The notes beneath the pieces were generated by a model. That model saw only the letters and a list, made by a program, of their open reading frames with translations. It was not told the origin of the DNA and searched no databases. The position numbers and the translations under genes are program-made. A stretch of DNA of 64,000 bases from Herbaspirillum sp. RV1423 (GTDB lineage Bacteria; Pseudomonadota; Gammaproteobacteria; Burkholderiales; Burkholderiaceae_D): contig NZ_CBXX010000022.1 of the NCBI RefSeq assembly GCF_000577615.1, forward strand, positions 1-64,000, read 5' to 3'. Below are positions 15,276 through 24,605 of this stretch, one piece after another; position 1 is the stretch's first letter, and the number at the start of each line of letters is the position of its first letter.

Positions 15276-16031
15276 ATGAAACCGATCGCACCCGGCACCG
15301 TCATCTTCCATCGCCATCGTGGCTATGGCGTCATCGTCTCCGTCAATTTGCTGACGGGATGGATTTCCGCGCGCTTCGGCAGCGAGGTGCGTACGCTCGA
15401 CCTGAACCTGTCTTCCGATGAAGTGCAGCATGCCGACGGCACGCCCATTCTGTTCCGCCGCCAGCCGCCGGACCGCATGCCGCATGCGCGGCTGATGGCG
15501 ATGGTGCGCGAGCTGCATGCGGCCGGTTATCAGCGGCTGTATCTATATAGCTGGCCCAAGCCTTCTGGATTGCACTGGCGTTGGCATTTGTTCGCCGGCT
15601 CGCGGCAGTGGATAGAGCGTCCGTGGCGCGAAGGGTGGTACGGCTCGGGCGCCGATTACAATTTCAATCCGATTTTCGGTTGGGGCGACGTGCCCGGCGC
15701 GACCACGCAGGAACTGGCCAAGGCGCTCGCGCAAGCCGATCCGCACGGGCTGGCGCAGGCTCTGGGCCGCGACGAAGATCACACCGAGTGGTTTGCGTCG
15801 GTCTGCGAGGCTTTATTGCCGAATTATGCGTACAGCATGGGATGGGACCACGCCGGGCCGATGCCGGAGCATCTGCCCGTCATTGCGGTGCGCCGGGGAG
15901 TGGAGCCGTATGCCGGATCGCCGCTGTCATGGCCGCCTGGCTGGACGCATTTATGGAAGGTGTCGCACGCTCAGCATCTGCGGTATGCGCCGCCGACGCC
16001 GATCCGGGTCAAGCCAACGCCTCAGGATTGA
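15276..16031 (+). CDS. Conserved-looking hypothetical protein with N-terminal SH3-like region
   Basis: 251 residues, no signal peptide or membrane helix. The first 50 residues (GTVIFHRHRGYGVIVSVNLL, then WISARFGSEVRTLDL) resemble the small SH3-like/CarD-like beta-barrels that begin with a GxxVxHxxxGxGxV pattern. The remainder is rich in Trp and His (LHWRWHLFAGSRQWIERPWR; WPPGWTHLW). I do not recognise the rest. The codon use matches the neighbours. Its 3' end overlaps the convergent dehydrogenase gene by 23 bases. Confidence 0.75.
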   Translation: MKPIAPGTVIFHRHRGYGVIVSVNLLTGWISARFGSEVRTLDLNLSSDEVQHADGTPILFRRQPPDRMPHARLMAMVRELHAAGYQRLYLYSWPKPSGLHWRWHLFAGSRQWIERPWREGWYGSGADYNFNPIFGWGDVPGATTQELAKALAQADPHGLAQALGRDEDHTEWFASVCEALLPNYAYSMGWDHAGPMPEHLPVIAVRRGVEPYAGSPLSWPPGWTHLWKVSHAQHLRYAPPTPIRVKPTPQD

Positions 16032-16995
16032 GCACGTTTTTCGGTGCGCCGTTGGCGAAGTCGACGATGTTCTGGAACGCCGCGCGGAAATACAACTCGT
16101 AGCCATCTTTCTCCACATAGCCGAGATGCGGCGTGGCGACCACGTTGTCCATGCGCAGCAGCGGCGCATCTTGCGGCAGCGGTTCGGTCTCGAATACGTC
16201 GAGTCCGGCGAAGCCGGGGCGGCCTTGTTGCAGGGCGGTTTCCAGCGCGCCGGTTGCGACCAGTTCGGCGCGGCTGGTGTTGATGAAGGCGGCGGACGGC
16301 TTCATGCGCGCCAGGTCTGCTGCCGTGACGATGCCGCGGGTGGCGTCGTTCAGGCGCAGGTGCACCGATATGATGTCGGCCGTTGAAAAGAATTCTTCCT
16401 TGCCGGCCGCAGCCAGGTAACCGTCCTGCTGCGCTTGCGCCAGACTGGCTTCGCGTCCCCACACCAGGACCTTCATGCCGAACGCCTTGCCGTAACCGGC
16501 AACCATGCGGCCGATTTTTCCGTAGCCCCAGATACCCAGCGTGCGTCCCTTGAGCGCGGTGCCGATGCTATTCCATTGCGGATCAGGCGAGACTTGCTGC
16601 CAGGCGCCGGCCTTGAGCGCCGCCGTGTATTGCGGGATGCGGCGCGTGGCGGCCATGATCAGCGCCCAGGTCAGTTCGGCCGGGGCGGTGGGATCGCCGA
16701 CGCCTTCGGCGATGGCGATGCGCTGCGCGGTGGCGGCGGCGACATCGATATGGCCGCTGACTTTGCCGGTTTGCGAAATCAGTTTGAGCGACGGCAGCTT
16801 TTCCAGGACGGCCTTGTTGAACGAAGTGCGCTCGCGGATCAGCACCACCGCCTCAAAAGGCGTCAGCCGCGCAACCAGTTGTCCCGCGCCGCGCACGCTA
16901 TTGGTGAACACTTTTACGTCGTGTCCGTCCAGCATCTTGAAGCAATCGAGCAGGCGGACGCTGTCTTGGTAGTCGTCGAGGATGGCGATCTTCAT
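16009..16995 (-). CDS. D-2-hydroxyacid dehydrogenase family protein
   Basis: 328 residues. An NAD(P)-binding Rossmann motif (LGIWGYGKIGRMVAGYGKAF) sits inside the split catalytic domain. The catalytic trio is visible: Arg in INTSRAELV, Glu in FETEPLP and His in ATPHLGYV. The family reduces 2-keto acids to D-2-hydroxyacids or oxidises phosphoglycerate; the substrate cannot be told here. The start follows a CGGAG-like site on the minus strand. It is convergent with, and overlaps, the gene at 15276-16031. Confidence 0.92.
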   Translation of the reverse strand: MKIAILDDYQDSVRLLDCFKMLDGHDVKVFTNSVRGAGQLVARLTPFEAVVLIRERTSFNKAVLEKLPSLKLISQTGKVSGHIDVAAATAQRIAIAEGVGDPTAPAELTWALIMAATRRIPQYTAALKAGAWQQVSPDPQWNSIGTALKGRTLGIWGYGKIGRMVAGYGKAFGMKVLVWGREASLAQAQQDGYLAAAGKEEFFSTADIISVHLRLNDATRGIVTAADLARMKPSAAFINTSRAELVATGALETALQQGRPGFAGLDVFETEPLPQDAPLLRMDNVVATPHLGYVEKDGYELYFRAAFQNIVDFANGAPKNVLNPEALA

Positions 16996-17081
16996 GTGGT
17001 CTCCGAAAGGCGGTTGATGTGACGCAAAGCGACATCATAAAGCGCCTGCCGGTTTTTTGCCGTCCTCGCTTCCACTTGCTG

Positions 17082-18086
17082 TCAGGCGGGAATGTCGATC
17101 ACCAGTTTGCCGCGCGCACCGCCGGCGTCGATGAGATCGTAGGCGGCATCGGCCCGTTCCAGCGCGAAGTTGCGCGGGTCGACCTGCACGCGGATGTCGC
17201 CGGCGTCCACCAGCCTGGCGGCTTCGCGCATGATCTTGCCATGTTGTGCGCGGCCCTTTCCGGTGAGCAGCGGCATCAGCGTGAACACGCCGGAATAGGT
17301 CGCGGCGCGGAACGACAGCGGCGCCAGCGCATGCGTGCCCCAGCCGAGGCAACTGACGACATGGCCGTGATAGCGGCGCGCCGCCGTGAAGGAGGCGTCC
17401 AGCGTGGCGCCGCCGACGGTGTCGTAGACGATGTCGAAGCCTTCGCCGCCGGTGTATTGCTGCACGTACTCGTCGACAGTGGCGGCGCGATAGTCGATGA
17501 AGGTCGCGCCGTAGCCGGCAATGGCGTCATGCTGTTCCGCCGAACCGGTAGCATAGACATCGGCGTCGAAGGCCTTGGCGATCTGCACGGCGATGTGGCC
17601 GACGCCGCCGGCGCCGCCGTGCACCAGCACTTTCTGGCCGGCGCGCACTTTGGCGCGGTCGACCAGACCTTCCCACGCGGTGATGAAAATCAGCGGCAGC
17701 GCTGCGGCTGTACGCATGCCGATGGCGGCCGGCTTGTGCGCCAGCAGGTCGGCATCGACCGCTGCGAACTGCGCCAGCGAACCCTGCACGCCGCCGACGC
17801 CGCCGGTCATGCCGTAGACTTCGTCGCCCACCTCGAACGCGCTCACTCCGGGGCCGACGGCTGCGACCGTGCCGGCCATGTCGATGCCGAGCACGGCCGG
17901 CAATTGCGCTTTGGCGTGCGCCGCCTTGCCGGCACGGATCTTGGCGTCGAGCGGGTTGAGTCCGGCGGCTTCGATCCGGACCAGCACCTGACCGGGGCCG
18001 GCATCAGGACGGTCTATCCGGGCGATTTGCAACGGCGCGCCATAGGCGCTCAGCAGTACGGCGGTCATGGCGGAACGAGAGCTCAT
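17082..18086 (-). CDS. Zinc-independent medium-chain dehydrogenase, quinone oxidoreductase-like
   Basis: 334 residues of the MDR superfamily. GroES-like N-terminal part (LNPLDAKIRAGKAA, LGIDMAGTVAAVGPGV) and a nucleotide-binding motif VLVHGGAGGVGHIAVQIAKA. The structural-zinc cysteine cluster is missing, as in NADPH:quinone reductases. The start at ATG 18086 follows AAAGGAAACACC. It is divergent from a LysR regulator, which probably controls it in response to an electrophile or quinone (inferred). Confidence 0.9.
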   Translation of the reverse strand: MSSRSAMTAVLLSAYGAPLQIARIDRPDAGPGQVLVRIEAAGLNPLDAKIRAGKAAHAKAQLPAVLGIDMAGTVAAVGPGVSAFEVGDEVYGMTGGVGGVQGSLAQFAAVDADLLAHKPAAIGMRTAAALPLIFITAWEGLVDRAKVRAGQKVLVHGGAGGVGHIAVQIAKAFDADVYATGSAEQHDAIAGYGATFIDYRAATVDEYVQQYTGGEGFDIVYDTVGGATLDASFTAARRYHGHVVSCLGWGTHALAPLSFRAATYSGVFTLMPLLTGKGRAQHGKIMREAARLVDAGDIRVQVDPRNFALERADAAYDLIDAGGARGKLVIDIPA

Positions 18087-18267
18087 GGTGTTTCCTTTCG
18101 ATGGCTGTGGATGGTGGCGCCGGGTGCTTTTGCGTTCGGCGATGAATGCAAGTCTAGAGAGAGGAAGGGCACAGAAAAACAGGTCCGGCCGCAATACAGA
18201 ATGATGAAAACGTGGATAATCGAATGATCGGCGACGCCATCGCCAATCGCTCGTGAAGAAGAAAAGC

Positions 18268-19152
18268 ATGGATCGCCTGGATGCCCTGAAAGTGTTTTGC
18301 AACGTCGTCGAAGCCGGCGGTTTCAGCCGCGCGGCGGACCGTCTCGGTATTTCGACATCGTCGGTGACCAACCAGGTGTCGGCGCTGGAGACGCATTTCC
18401 GCACCAAGCTGCTCAATCGCACCACGCGCAGCATGTCGCTGACGGCGGAGGGCAGGCAATGCTATGAACGGGCGCTGCTGCTGCTGGGCGGCATGAGCGA
18501 GCTGGAAGAAAGCATGACGCAGTCGCAGATGCTGCCGGCCGGCACGCTGCGCGTCGACATGCCGAGCGTGATCAGCCGCCGGTACATCGCGCCGGCGCTG
18601 CCTGAATTCCTGAAGGCGTACCCGGACATCGCGCTCAGGATCACGGTCGGCGATCGCATGATCGACATGGTCGAGGAGGGCGTCGACGTGCTGATCCGCA
18701 TCGGCGACCTGCCGGACTCCAACCTGATTGCCAAGACAGTGTTCAAGACCAGCTACATGTGCTGCGCGTCGCCGGAATTCATCGCCCGCCGCGGTGTGCC
18801 TGGAACGCCGCAGGAACTGGCCGATTTTTCGTGCCTGGGTTTCCTCAATCCGCGATCGCGCATGGTGCGGCCGTGGCAATTCAGCAAAGGCAAGGAAAGC
18901 TATACGCATGTGCCCAAAGGCGCGCTGGCGATGGACCACGTCGAATCGCTCATCGAGGCGGCCAAAGCGGGCTGCGGCATCGTGCAGCAGATGTCGGTCT
19001 CGCTGACCCCGCCGGTGCGCAACGGCGAACTGGTGCCGGTCTTGCAGGACTGGCTGGCGCCCGGCCCGGATGTTTCCGTGCTGGTCCAGCAACAGCACCA
19101 TCGCGCGGCCAAGATCAAGGCCTTTGTCGATTTCGTCGCAGGTATTTTTTAG
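18268..19152 (+). CDS. LysR-family transcriptional regulator
   Basis: 294 residues from ATG 18268 (MDRLDALKVFCNVVEAGGF); a GTG at 18253 would add five residues. HTH about 1-60 (FSRAADRLGISTSSVTNQVS), followed by the substrate-binding domain (ISRRYIAPALPEFLKAYPDI, VDVLIRIGDLPDSNLIAK). The sequence pattern fits the CrgA/AaeR-like LysR subgroup. It is divergent from the quinone oxidoreductase-like gene; the pair share a 181-base promoter region, consistent with local control. Confidence 0.92.
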   Translation: MDRLDALKVFCNVVEAGGFSRAADRLGISTSSVTNQVSALETHFRTKLLNRTTRSMSLTAEGRQCYERALLLLGGMSELEESMTQSQMLPAGTLRVDMPSVISRRYIAPALPEFLKAYPDIALRITVGDRMIDMVEEGVDVLIRIGDLPDSNLIAKTVFKTSYMCCASPEFIARRGVPGTPQELADFSCLGFLNPRSRMVRPWQFSKGKESYTHVPKGALAMDHVESLIEAAKAGCGIVQQMSVSLTPPVRNGELVPVLQDWLAPGPDVSVLVQQQHHRAAKIKAFVDFVAGIF

Positions 19153-19670
19153 GCTGCCGTTTTCCCATTTTTCCTCCTGAGTTTTCCTGATGCTGCGCAG
19201 CAATGTCAGGAAATCGCCGACATCAGATAGGCCATTTGTCCTGTGCACTTTAGCTGCGCGGCGGTGTCCATCCAATAAGGCTTCGGCAGGCGAAACCGCT
19301 TTTGTTGCACTGCTTCGTAATGAAAAAACGCAATTGCGTTAAAAGCAGATTCCCTACTATATTAGTCGGTTACTTTCCACTACAAATAGACAGGGTACGG
19401 GTGTACAATCGCCGCCTGATTTTCATAAAAACACTGGTTGCAAGGCAATTTGCCGCAGCAGGATTTTATGAAACGATTCAGTGACGACCATGGCTCAATT
19501 CCGGTAATTCCGCTTACTCCGCGGTGCGCCGCGCAGTCATGACCTGACTGCATTCGACAAGACCGCCGTACCACCGGCTCGATGGCGCCATCCGCCTCGC
19601 CGGCTGCCTGCAACGACGATCCTGCCGTGCCAACGATTTCGACTTACTTTAGGCATTGGAGGTACTGTTT
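19153..19670. promoter_or_regulatory. Long leader/promoter region of pckG
   Basis: 518 bases without a convincing gene. A sigma-70-like pair, TTGCGT at 19334-19339 and TATATT at 19358-19363 (18-base spacer), would give a leader of about 300 nucleotides before pckG. A second -10-like TACAAT is at 19404-19409. No known riboswitch fold was recognised. The long leader suggests post-transcriptional or multi-promoter control of gluconeogenesis, but this is inference. Confidence 0.35.
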
Positions 19671-21539
19671 ATGAATCAACCCGTAATGGAAGGCGTCGCC
19701 GCGTTGAACGTCCCCGCTTTCGTCAAACACCGGAAACTGATTGACTGGGTCGCGGAAATCGCCGCGCTGACCAAGCCGGAACGTGTCTACTGGTGCGACG
19801 GTTCGCAGGAGGAATACGATCGCCTGTGCGCCGAGATGGTCGCTTCCGGCACGATGAAAAAGCTGAACCAGGAAAAGCGCCCGAACAGCTACCTGGCCTG
19901 CTCCGACCCGTCGGACGTGGCGCGCGTGGAAGACCGCACCTTCATCTGCTCGAAGAACAAGGACGACGCCGGCCCGACCAACAACTGGACCGATCCTGCC
20001 GAAATGCGCACGACCCTGAACGGCTTGTTCGCCGGCAGCATGCGCGGCCGCACGTTGTATGTGGTGCCGTTTTCGATGGGGCCGCTGGGTTCGCCGATCG
20101 CGCACATCGGCGTCGAGTTGTCCGATTCGCCGTACGTGGTGGCGAACATGCGCATCATGACCCGCATGGGCCGCGCCGTGTACGACGTGCTGGGCGCCGA
20201 CGGCGAGTTTGTGCCGTGCGTGCATTCCGTCGGTGCGCCGCTGCAGCCCGGCCAGAAAGACGTTGCCTGGCCGTGCAACCCCACCAAGTACATCGTCCAC
20301 TATCCCGAGACCCGCGAAATCTGGTCCTACGGCTCCGGCTACGGCGGCAATGCGCTGCTCGGCAAGAAGTGCTTCGCCTTGCGCATTGCATCGACCATGG
20401 GCCGCGACCAGGGCTGGCTGGCCGAACACATGCTGATCCTCGGTGTCGAATCGCCCGAAGGCAAGAAGCATTATGTTGCAGCGGCCTTCCCATCGGCCTG
20501 CGGCAAAACCAACTTCGCCATGCTGATTCCGCCGAAGGCGTTCTCGGGCTGGAAGGTCACCACCATCGGCGACGACATCGCCTGGATCAAACCCGGCGCC
20601 GACGGCCGCCTGTACGCGATCAATCCGGAAGCGGGTTATTTCGGTGTGGCCCCAGGCACCAACGAAAAGACCAACTTCAATTGCATGGCTTCGCTGCGCG
20701 CCAACACCATCTTCACCAACGTCGCGCTGACCGATGATGGCGACGTCTGGTGGGAAGGCATGAGCAAGGAAGCGCCGGCACACCTGATCGACTGGCAAGG
20801 CAAGGACTGGACGCCGGAAATCGGCAAGGAAACCGGCCGCAAGGCGGCGCATCCGAATGCGCGCTTCACTGTCGCCGCGACGCAGAATCCCGTCATCGAC
20901 GCAGCATGGGATGACCCTGCCGGCGTGCCGATTTCGGCCTTCATCTTCGGCGGCCGTCGCTCGACCACGGTGCCGCTGGTGACCGAGGCGCGCAACTGGG
21001 TGGAAGGCGTCTACATGGCCGCGACCATGGGTTCGGAAACTACTGCCGCCGCCGTCGGCCAGCAAGGCGTGGTGCGTCGCGACCCGTTCGCGATGCTGCC
21101 GTTCACCGGCTACAACATGAGCGATTACTTCCAGCACTGGCTGAACCTGGGCCGCAAGATCGCCGCGTCGCCGGCCGAGTTGCCCAAGATCTACTGCGTC
21201 AACTGGTTCCGCACCGACGCCGACGGCAAGTTCGTCTGGCCCGGTTTCGGCGATAACATGCGCGTGCTGAAGTGGATGCTGGAACGCATCGAAGATCCAC
21301 AAGGCGTACGCGTCGGCGGCGTTCCCCACATCTTCGGCGTGTCGCCGCGTTACGAAGACTTGCAATGGGACGGCATCGATTTCACGCCGGAACAGTTCGC
21401 CATCATCACGTCGATCGACAAGGCGGCCTGGATCAAGGAAGTCGAGTTGCACAGCGAGCTGTTCGACAAGCTCAAGTATCACTTGCCGAAGGAACTGGCC
21501 GAGGTGAAGGCGCAACTGGAGAAGAAGCTGGCGGCGTGA
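19671..21539 (+). CDS. pckG: Phosphoenolpyruvate carboxykinase (GTP)
   Basis: 622 residues, normal for the GTP-dependent enzyme, which converts oxaloacetate plus GTP to PEP plus CO2 as the entry step of gluconeogenesis. The phosphate-binding loop is visible as [13 protein letters not shown]. Other family blocks are [41 protein letters not shown] and [20 protein letters not shown]. The start is ATG 19671 with GGAGG eight bases upstream; a TTG at 19656 is rejected. It is monocistronic, ending in a strong hairpin. Confidence 0.97.
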   Translation: MNQPVMEGVAALNVPAFVKHRKLIDWVAEIAALTKPERVYWCDGSQEEYDRLCAEMVASGTMKKLNQEKRPNSYLACSDPSDVARVEDRTFICSKNKDDAGPTNNWTDPAEMRTTLNGLFAGSMRGRTLYVVPFSMGPLGSPIAHIGVELSDSPYVVANMRIMTRMGRAVYDVLGADGEFVPCVHSVGAPLQPGQKDVAWPCNPTKYIVHYPETREIWSYGSGYGGNALLGKKCFALRIASTMGRDQGWLAEHMLILGVESPEGKKHYVAAAFPSACGKTNFAMLIPPKAFSGWKVTTIGDDIAWIKPGADGRLYAINPEAGYFGVAPGTNEKTNFNCMASLRANTIFTNVALTDDGDVWWEGMSKEAPAHLIDWQGKDWTPEIGKETGRKAAHPNARFTVAATQNPVIDAAWDDPAGVPISAFIFGGRRSTTVPLVTEARNWVEGVYMAATMGSETTAAAVGQQGVVRRDPFAMLPFTGYNMSDYFQHWLNLGRKIAASPAELPKIYCVNWFRTDADGKFVWPGFGDNMRVLKWMLERIEDPQGVRVGGVPHIFGVSPRYEDLQWDGIDFTPEQFAIITSIDKAAWIKEVELHSELFDKLKYHLPKELAEVKAQLEKKLAA

Positions 21540-21565
21540 TGTAAGGTCAAGTCAATGTAAAACGT

Positions 21566-21593
21566 AAAACGGCCATCGAACGATGGCCGTTTT
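21566..21593 (+). terminator. Rho-independent terminator of pckG
   Basis: Thirteen-base arms, AAAACGGCCATCG and CGATGGCCGTTTT, around a two-base centre, ending in T residues. It lies 27 bases after the pckG stop. The symmetry allows termination in both directions. Confidence 0.88.
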
Positions 21594-21890
21594 CTTATGT
21601 CCGCCGTATCGTGCTGCATGTACCGCATGCATGTGGTCCGGCGTCTTTACCGATTGGTCCGGTCGTCACGATGTCTTTGGATCGTCACGCAAGCATTGCC
21701 GCGCTGAAGTAATATTGCGGCGGGAACGAAATTCCGTCTCCCGATTTCTACTTAAACGGCAAGTCGGCAGTGTAAGCGATCGCCTTTGGCGACGCATCGG
21801 GACAGGTTCAGGCCTGCGGTTGCATTTGAGGCTTTCGCGCTCATATGCGTCCTATTCTTCGTTACACGCAGCAAGCCGTTTCACACGAAT

Positions 21891-21960
21891 ATCGATAGCA
21901 GAAAGCAATCGAAAGTATTAAACAAATAAATTTGATTAATATATAGAGTCGCTTTACTAT
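21891..21960 (+). promoter_or_regulatory. ahpC promoter with candidate OxyR/LysR-type site
   Basis: TTGATT at 21932-21937 and TACTAT at 21955-21960 are separated by exactly 17 bases, a good sigma-70 promoter 40 bases before ahpC. Just upstream an inverted repeat TCGAT (21892-21896) and ATCGA (21908-21912) has an 11-base centre, as LysR-family regulators such as OxyR prefer. OxyR control is expected for ahpC but not proven by this short match. The rest of 21594-21890 shows no clear feature. Confidence 0.5.
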
Positions 21961-22000
21961 TTATTCACTCTCTTTCAACCCCCAAGTAAAGGAAATAGCA

Positions 22001-22564
22001 ATGTCCCTGATCAATACGACAATCAAGCCATTCAAGGCAACTGCTTACCACGACGGCAAATTCGTCGACATCACCGAAGCAAGCCTGAAGGGCAAGTGGT
22101 CTGTGTTCGTGTTCTACCCGGCTGACTTTACTTTCGTCTGCCCGACAGAGCTGGAAGACCTGGCCGACAATTACGCGGAATTCAAGAAACTGGGCGTGGA
22201 AGTCTACGGCGTGTCGACCGACACCCATTTCGCGCACAAGGCATGGCACGACACATCGGAAGCCATCAAGAAGGTGCAATACCCGCTGGTCGGCGATCCG
22301 ACGGCGACGCTGGCGCGTAACTTCGAAGTGTTGATCGAAGAAGAAGGCTTGGCGCTGCGCGGTACATTCGTGATCAATCCGGAAGGTCAGATCAAGGTTC
22401 TGGAAATCCATGACAACGGCATCGGCCGCGACGCTTCCGAATTGCTGCGCAAGGTCAAGGCAGCGCAATACGTTGCTTCGCACCCAGGCGAAGTCTGCCC
22501 TGCAAAGTGGACTGAAGGCGCAGAAACGCTGAAGCCTTCCCTCGACCTGGTCGGCAAGATCTAA
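22001..22564 (+). CDS. ahpC: Alkyl hydroperoxide reductase subunit C (2-Cys peroxiredoxin)
   Basis: 187 residues, the usual AhpC length. Peroxidatic Cys47 is in [18 protein letters not shown]; the resolving Cys is near 166 in GEVCPAKW. It reduces hydrogen peroxide and organic peroxides, and is itself reduced by AhpF encoded downstream. RBS AAAGGA precedes the start. The gap to ahpF is unusually long (264 bases) and holds two large hairpins, which may explain different amounts of the two proteins. Confidence 0.97.
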   Translation: MSLINTTIKPFKATAYHDGKFVDITEASLKGKWSVFVFYPADFTFVCPTELEDLADNYAEFKKLGVEVYGVSTDTHFAHKAWHDTSEAIKKVQYPLVGDPTATLARNFEVLIEEEGLALRGTFVINPEGQIKVLEIHDNGIGRDASELLRKVKAAQYVASHPGEVCPAKWTEGAETLKPSLDLVGKI

Positions 22565-22565
22565 T

Positions 22566-22688
22566 TTAAATCGCTGATTGGGCTACTGCGCGATTCGATC
22601 TCAAGACTGCGATGCTCGCCGTACATTCGTACGGCTGCGCTTCTCCTCTCGACCTCGAACCGCTCGCTACGCTTACTCAACGATTTAA
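22566..22688. repeat. Giant imperfect hairpin between ahpC and ahpF
   Basis: A 123-bp imperfect inverted repeat with outer arms TTAAATCG and CGATTTAA and a tip CCGTAC-ATTC-GTACGG. It begins two bases after the ahpC stop. Blocks TACTGCG and CGCTCGCTAC occupy the same relative places as in the hairpin elements at 10254-10395 and 25887-26031, so it is probably a diverged relative. In a shared transcript it would form a long stem. Confidence 0.7.
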
Positions 22689-22729
22689 CGTAGCAGATAA
22701 GAAATAAAGCAGCAAAAATTGAAGTACCA

Positions 22730-22789
22730 GTCCGGGCTCGGCGCAAGCAACGCCGCAGAGCTCACGAGGCCGAGCGGCGGAGTCCGGAC
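22730..22789. repeat. Second hairpin before ahpF, bracketed by direct repeats
   Basis: Arms include GTCCGGGCTCGGC and GCCGAGCGGCGGAGTCCGGA. The hairpin lies between two copies of ATTGAAGT (22718-22725 and 22793-22800), an arrangement that could mark a tiny insertion. It ends about 40 bases before the ahpF start. Confidence 0.5.
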
Positions 22790-22828
22790 AATATTGAAGT
22801 CTCACATCAGAGGAAAGTGGAAATCATC

Positions 22829-24424
22829 ATGTTGGATGCCAATCTCAAAGCCCAATTGAAAGCCTACCTGGAAAAGGTCACGCAGCCTATCGAGATCGTC
22901 GCGTCGCTGGATGATGGCGCCAAGTCCCGTGAGTTGCAGGAGCTGCTGCAGGAAATCGTCTCGCTGTCCGAGCGCATCACGCTGGTCGAGCGCAACGATC
23001 ACGCTGCACGCAAGCCGTCCTTTTCATTGAATCGCCCCGGTACCGATATCAGCGTGCAGTTCGCCGGTATCCCGATGGGCCACGAATTTACGTCGCTGGT
23101 GCTGGCGCTGCTGCAGGTCGGCGGCCACCCCATCAAGCTCGACGACAAGGTGATCGAACAGATACGTAACCTGGACGGCGATTACGCTTTTGAAACCTAT
23201 ATCTCGCTGACCTGCCAGAACTGCCCGGAAGTCGTGCAGGCGCTCAACGTGATGTCGATCATCAATCCGCGCATCCGCTCCGTGACCGTTGACGGCGCGT
23301 TGTTCCAGGACGAAGTCGAGAAGCGCCAGATCATGGCTGTGCCGACCGTCTACATGAACGGCGAAGTGTTCGGCCAGGGCCGCACCGGCGTGGAAGAAAT
23401 CCTCGCCAAGCTCGACACCGGCGCTGCCGCCCGCAAGGGGGAAGAACTGAGCGCGAAGGAAGCTTACGACGTGCTGATCGTCGGCGGCGGCCCTGCCGGC
23501 GCGGCTGCGGCAATCTATGCAGCGCGCAAGGGCATCCGCACCGGCGTCGTCGCCGAACGTTTCGGCGGCCAGGTGCTGGACACGCTGGCGATTGAAAACT
23601 TCGTCTCCGTCAAGGAAACCGAAGGTCCGCAATTTGCGGCCGCCCTGGAGCAGCACGTCAGGGCCTACGACGTCGATATCATGAACACGCAACGCGCTGA
23701 ATCTCTGGTGCCGGGTGAAGGTCTGATCGAAATCAAGCTGGCCAACGGCGGCGTGTTGAAGGGCAAGACCGTGATCCTGTCGACCGGCGCGCGCTGGCGC
23801 GAAGTCAACGTGCCGGGAGAGCGCGAGTACCGCAACCACGGTGTCGCCTACTGCCCGCACTGCGACGGTCCGCTATTCAAGGGCAAGCGCGTCTCCGTGA
23901 TCGGCGGCGGCAACTCCGGCGTGGAAGCGGCAATCGACCTGGCCGGCATCGTCAGCCATGTGACGTTGCTCGAGTTCGCGGCGGAACTGAAGGCCGATGC
24001 CGTGCTAGTGCGTAAGCTGAAAAGCCTGCCCAACGTGACCATCGTCACCTCGGCGCAAACTACCGAAATCACCGGCGACGGCAAGAAGGTCAACGGTATC
24101 GGTTACAAGGAACGCGTCAGCGGCGAAGTGAAGCACATCGAACTGGAAGGCGTCTTCGTCCAGATCGGCCTGGTGCCGAATACAGAATGGTTGAAGGGTA
24201 CCGTTGCGCTCTCCAAGCACGGCGAAATCGAGATCGACGCCAAGGGCCAGACTTCGATTCCGGGCGTGTTCGCAGCAGGCGACGTGACTACCGTGCCGTA
24301 CAAGCAGATCGTGATCGCGGTCGGCGAAGGCGCGAAGGCGGCATTGAGCGCCTTCGATCATCTGATCCGCACTTCCGCTCCGGAAGAAGCGCCGGTTGCC
24401 GTGAAGGAAGCCGTCGCTGCCTGA
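22829..24424 (+). CDS. ahpF: Alkyl hydroperoxide reductase subunit F (FAD/NADH disulfide reductase)
   Basis: 531 residues. The N-terminal double-thioredoxin-fold domain has a CxxC pair in [11 protein letters not shown]; the thioredoxin-reductase-like part has FAD motif [19 protein letters not shown], redox pair AYCPHCDGP and NAD motif [16 protein letters not shown]. It passes electrons from NADH to AhpC. I start at ATG 22829 ([10 protein letters not shown]) using GGAA a few bases upstream; a GTG at 22817 is in frame. Confidence 0.96.
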   Translation: MLDANLKAQLKAYLEKVTQPIEIVASLDDGAKSRELQELLQEIVSLSERITLVERNDHAARKPSFSLNRPGTDISVQFAGIPMGHEFTSLVLALLQVGGHPIKLDDKVIEQIRNLDGDYAFETYISLTCQNCPEVVQALNVMSIINPRIRSVTVDGALFQDEVEKRQIMAVPTVYMNGEVFGQGRTGVEEILAKLDTGAAARKGEELSAKEAYDVLIVGGGPAGAAAAIYAARKGIRTGVVAERFGGQVLDTLAIENFVSVKETEGPQFAAALEQHVRAYDVDIMNTQRAESLVPGEGLIEIKLANGGVLKGKTVILSTGARWREVNVPGEREYRNHGVAYCPHCDGPLFKGKRVSVIGGGNSGVEAAIDLAGIVSHVTLLEFAAELKADAVLVRKLKSLPNVTIVTSAQTTEITGDGKKVNGIGYKERVSGEVKHIELEGVFVQIGLVPNTEWLKGTVALSKHGEIEIDAKGQTSIPGVFAAGDVTTVPYKQIVIAVGEGAKAALSAFDHLIRTSAPEEAPVAVKEAVAA

Positions 24425-24489
24425 TGCGTGAACCGCCGCCGGTTCAGTGGCATTTGTTTCAGCAGTAGGTTATAGCAGTAAGCAGATAC

Positions 24490-24563
24490 AAAAAACCACC
24501 GTGATGAGCTGAACCCCGAAAGTTGGACATCAACTTTCGGGGTTTTTCATCAGGTGGCTTTTT
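24490..24563. terminator. Bidirectional nested terminator between ahpF and dacA
   Basis: An inner 14-bp perfect stem (AACCCCGAAAGTTG / CAACTTTCGGGGTT, loop GACAT) is nested inside an outer inverted repeat (AAAAAACCACC and GGTGGCTTTTT). T runs lie on both sides, so it can end transcripts from ahpF and from the convergent carboxypeptidase gene. Confidence 0.85.
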
Positions 24564-24605
24564 ATTGCGCTGAAATCTCTCAGCGCAGTGGCGATGCCTG
24601 CGAGA

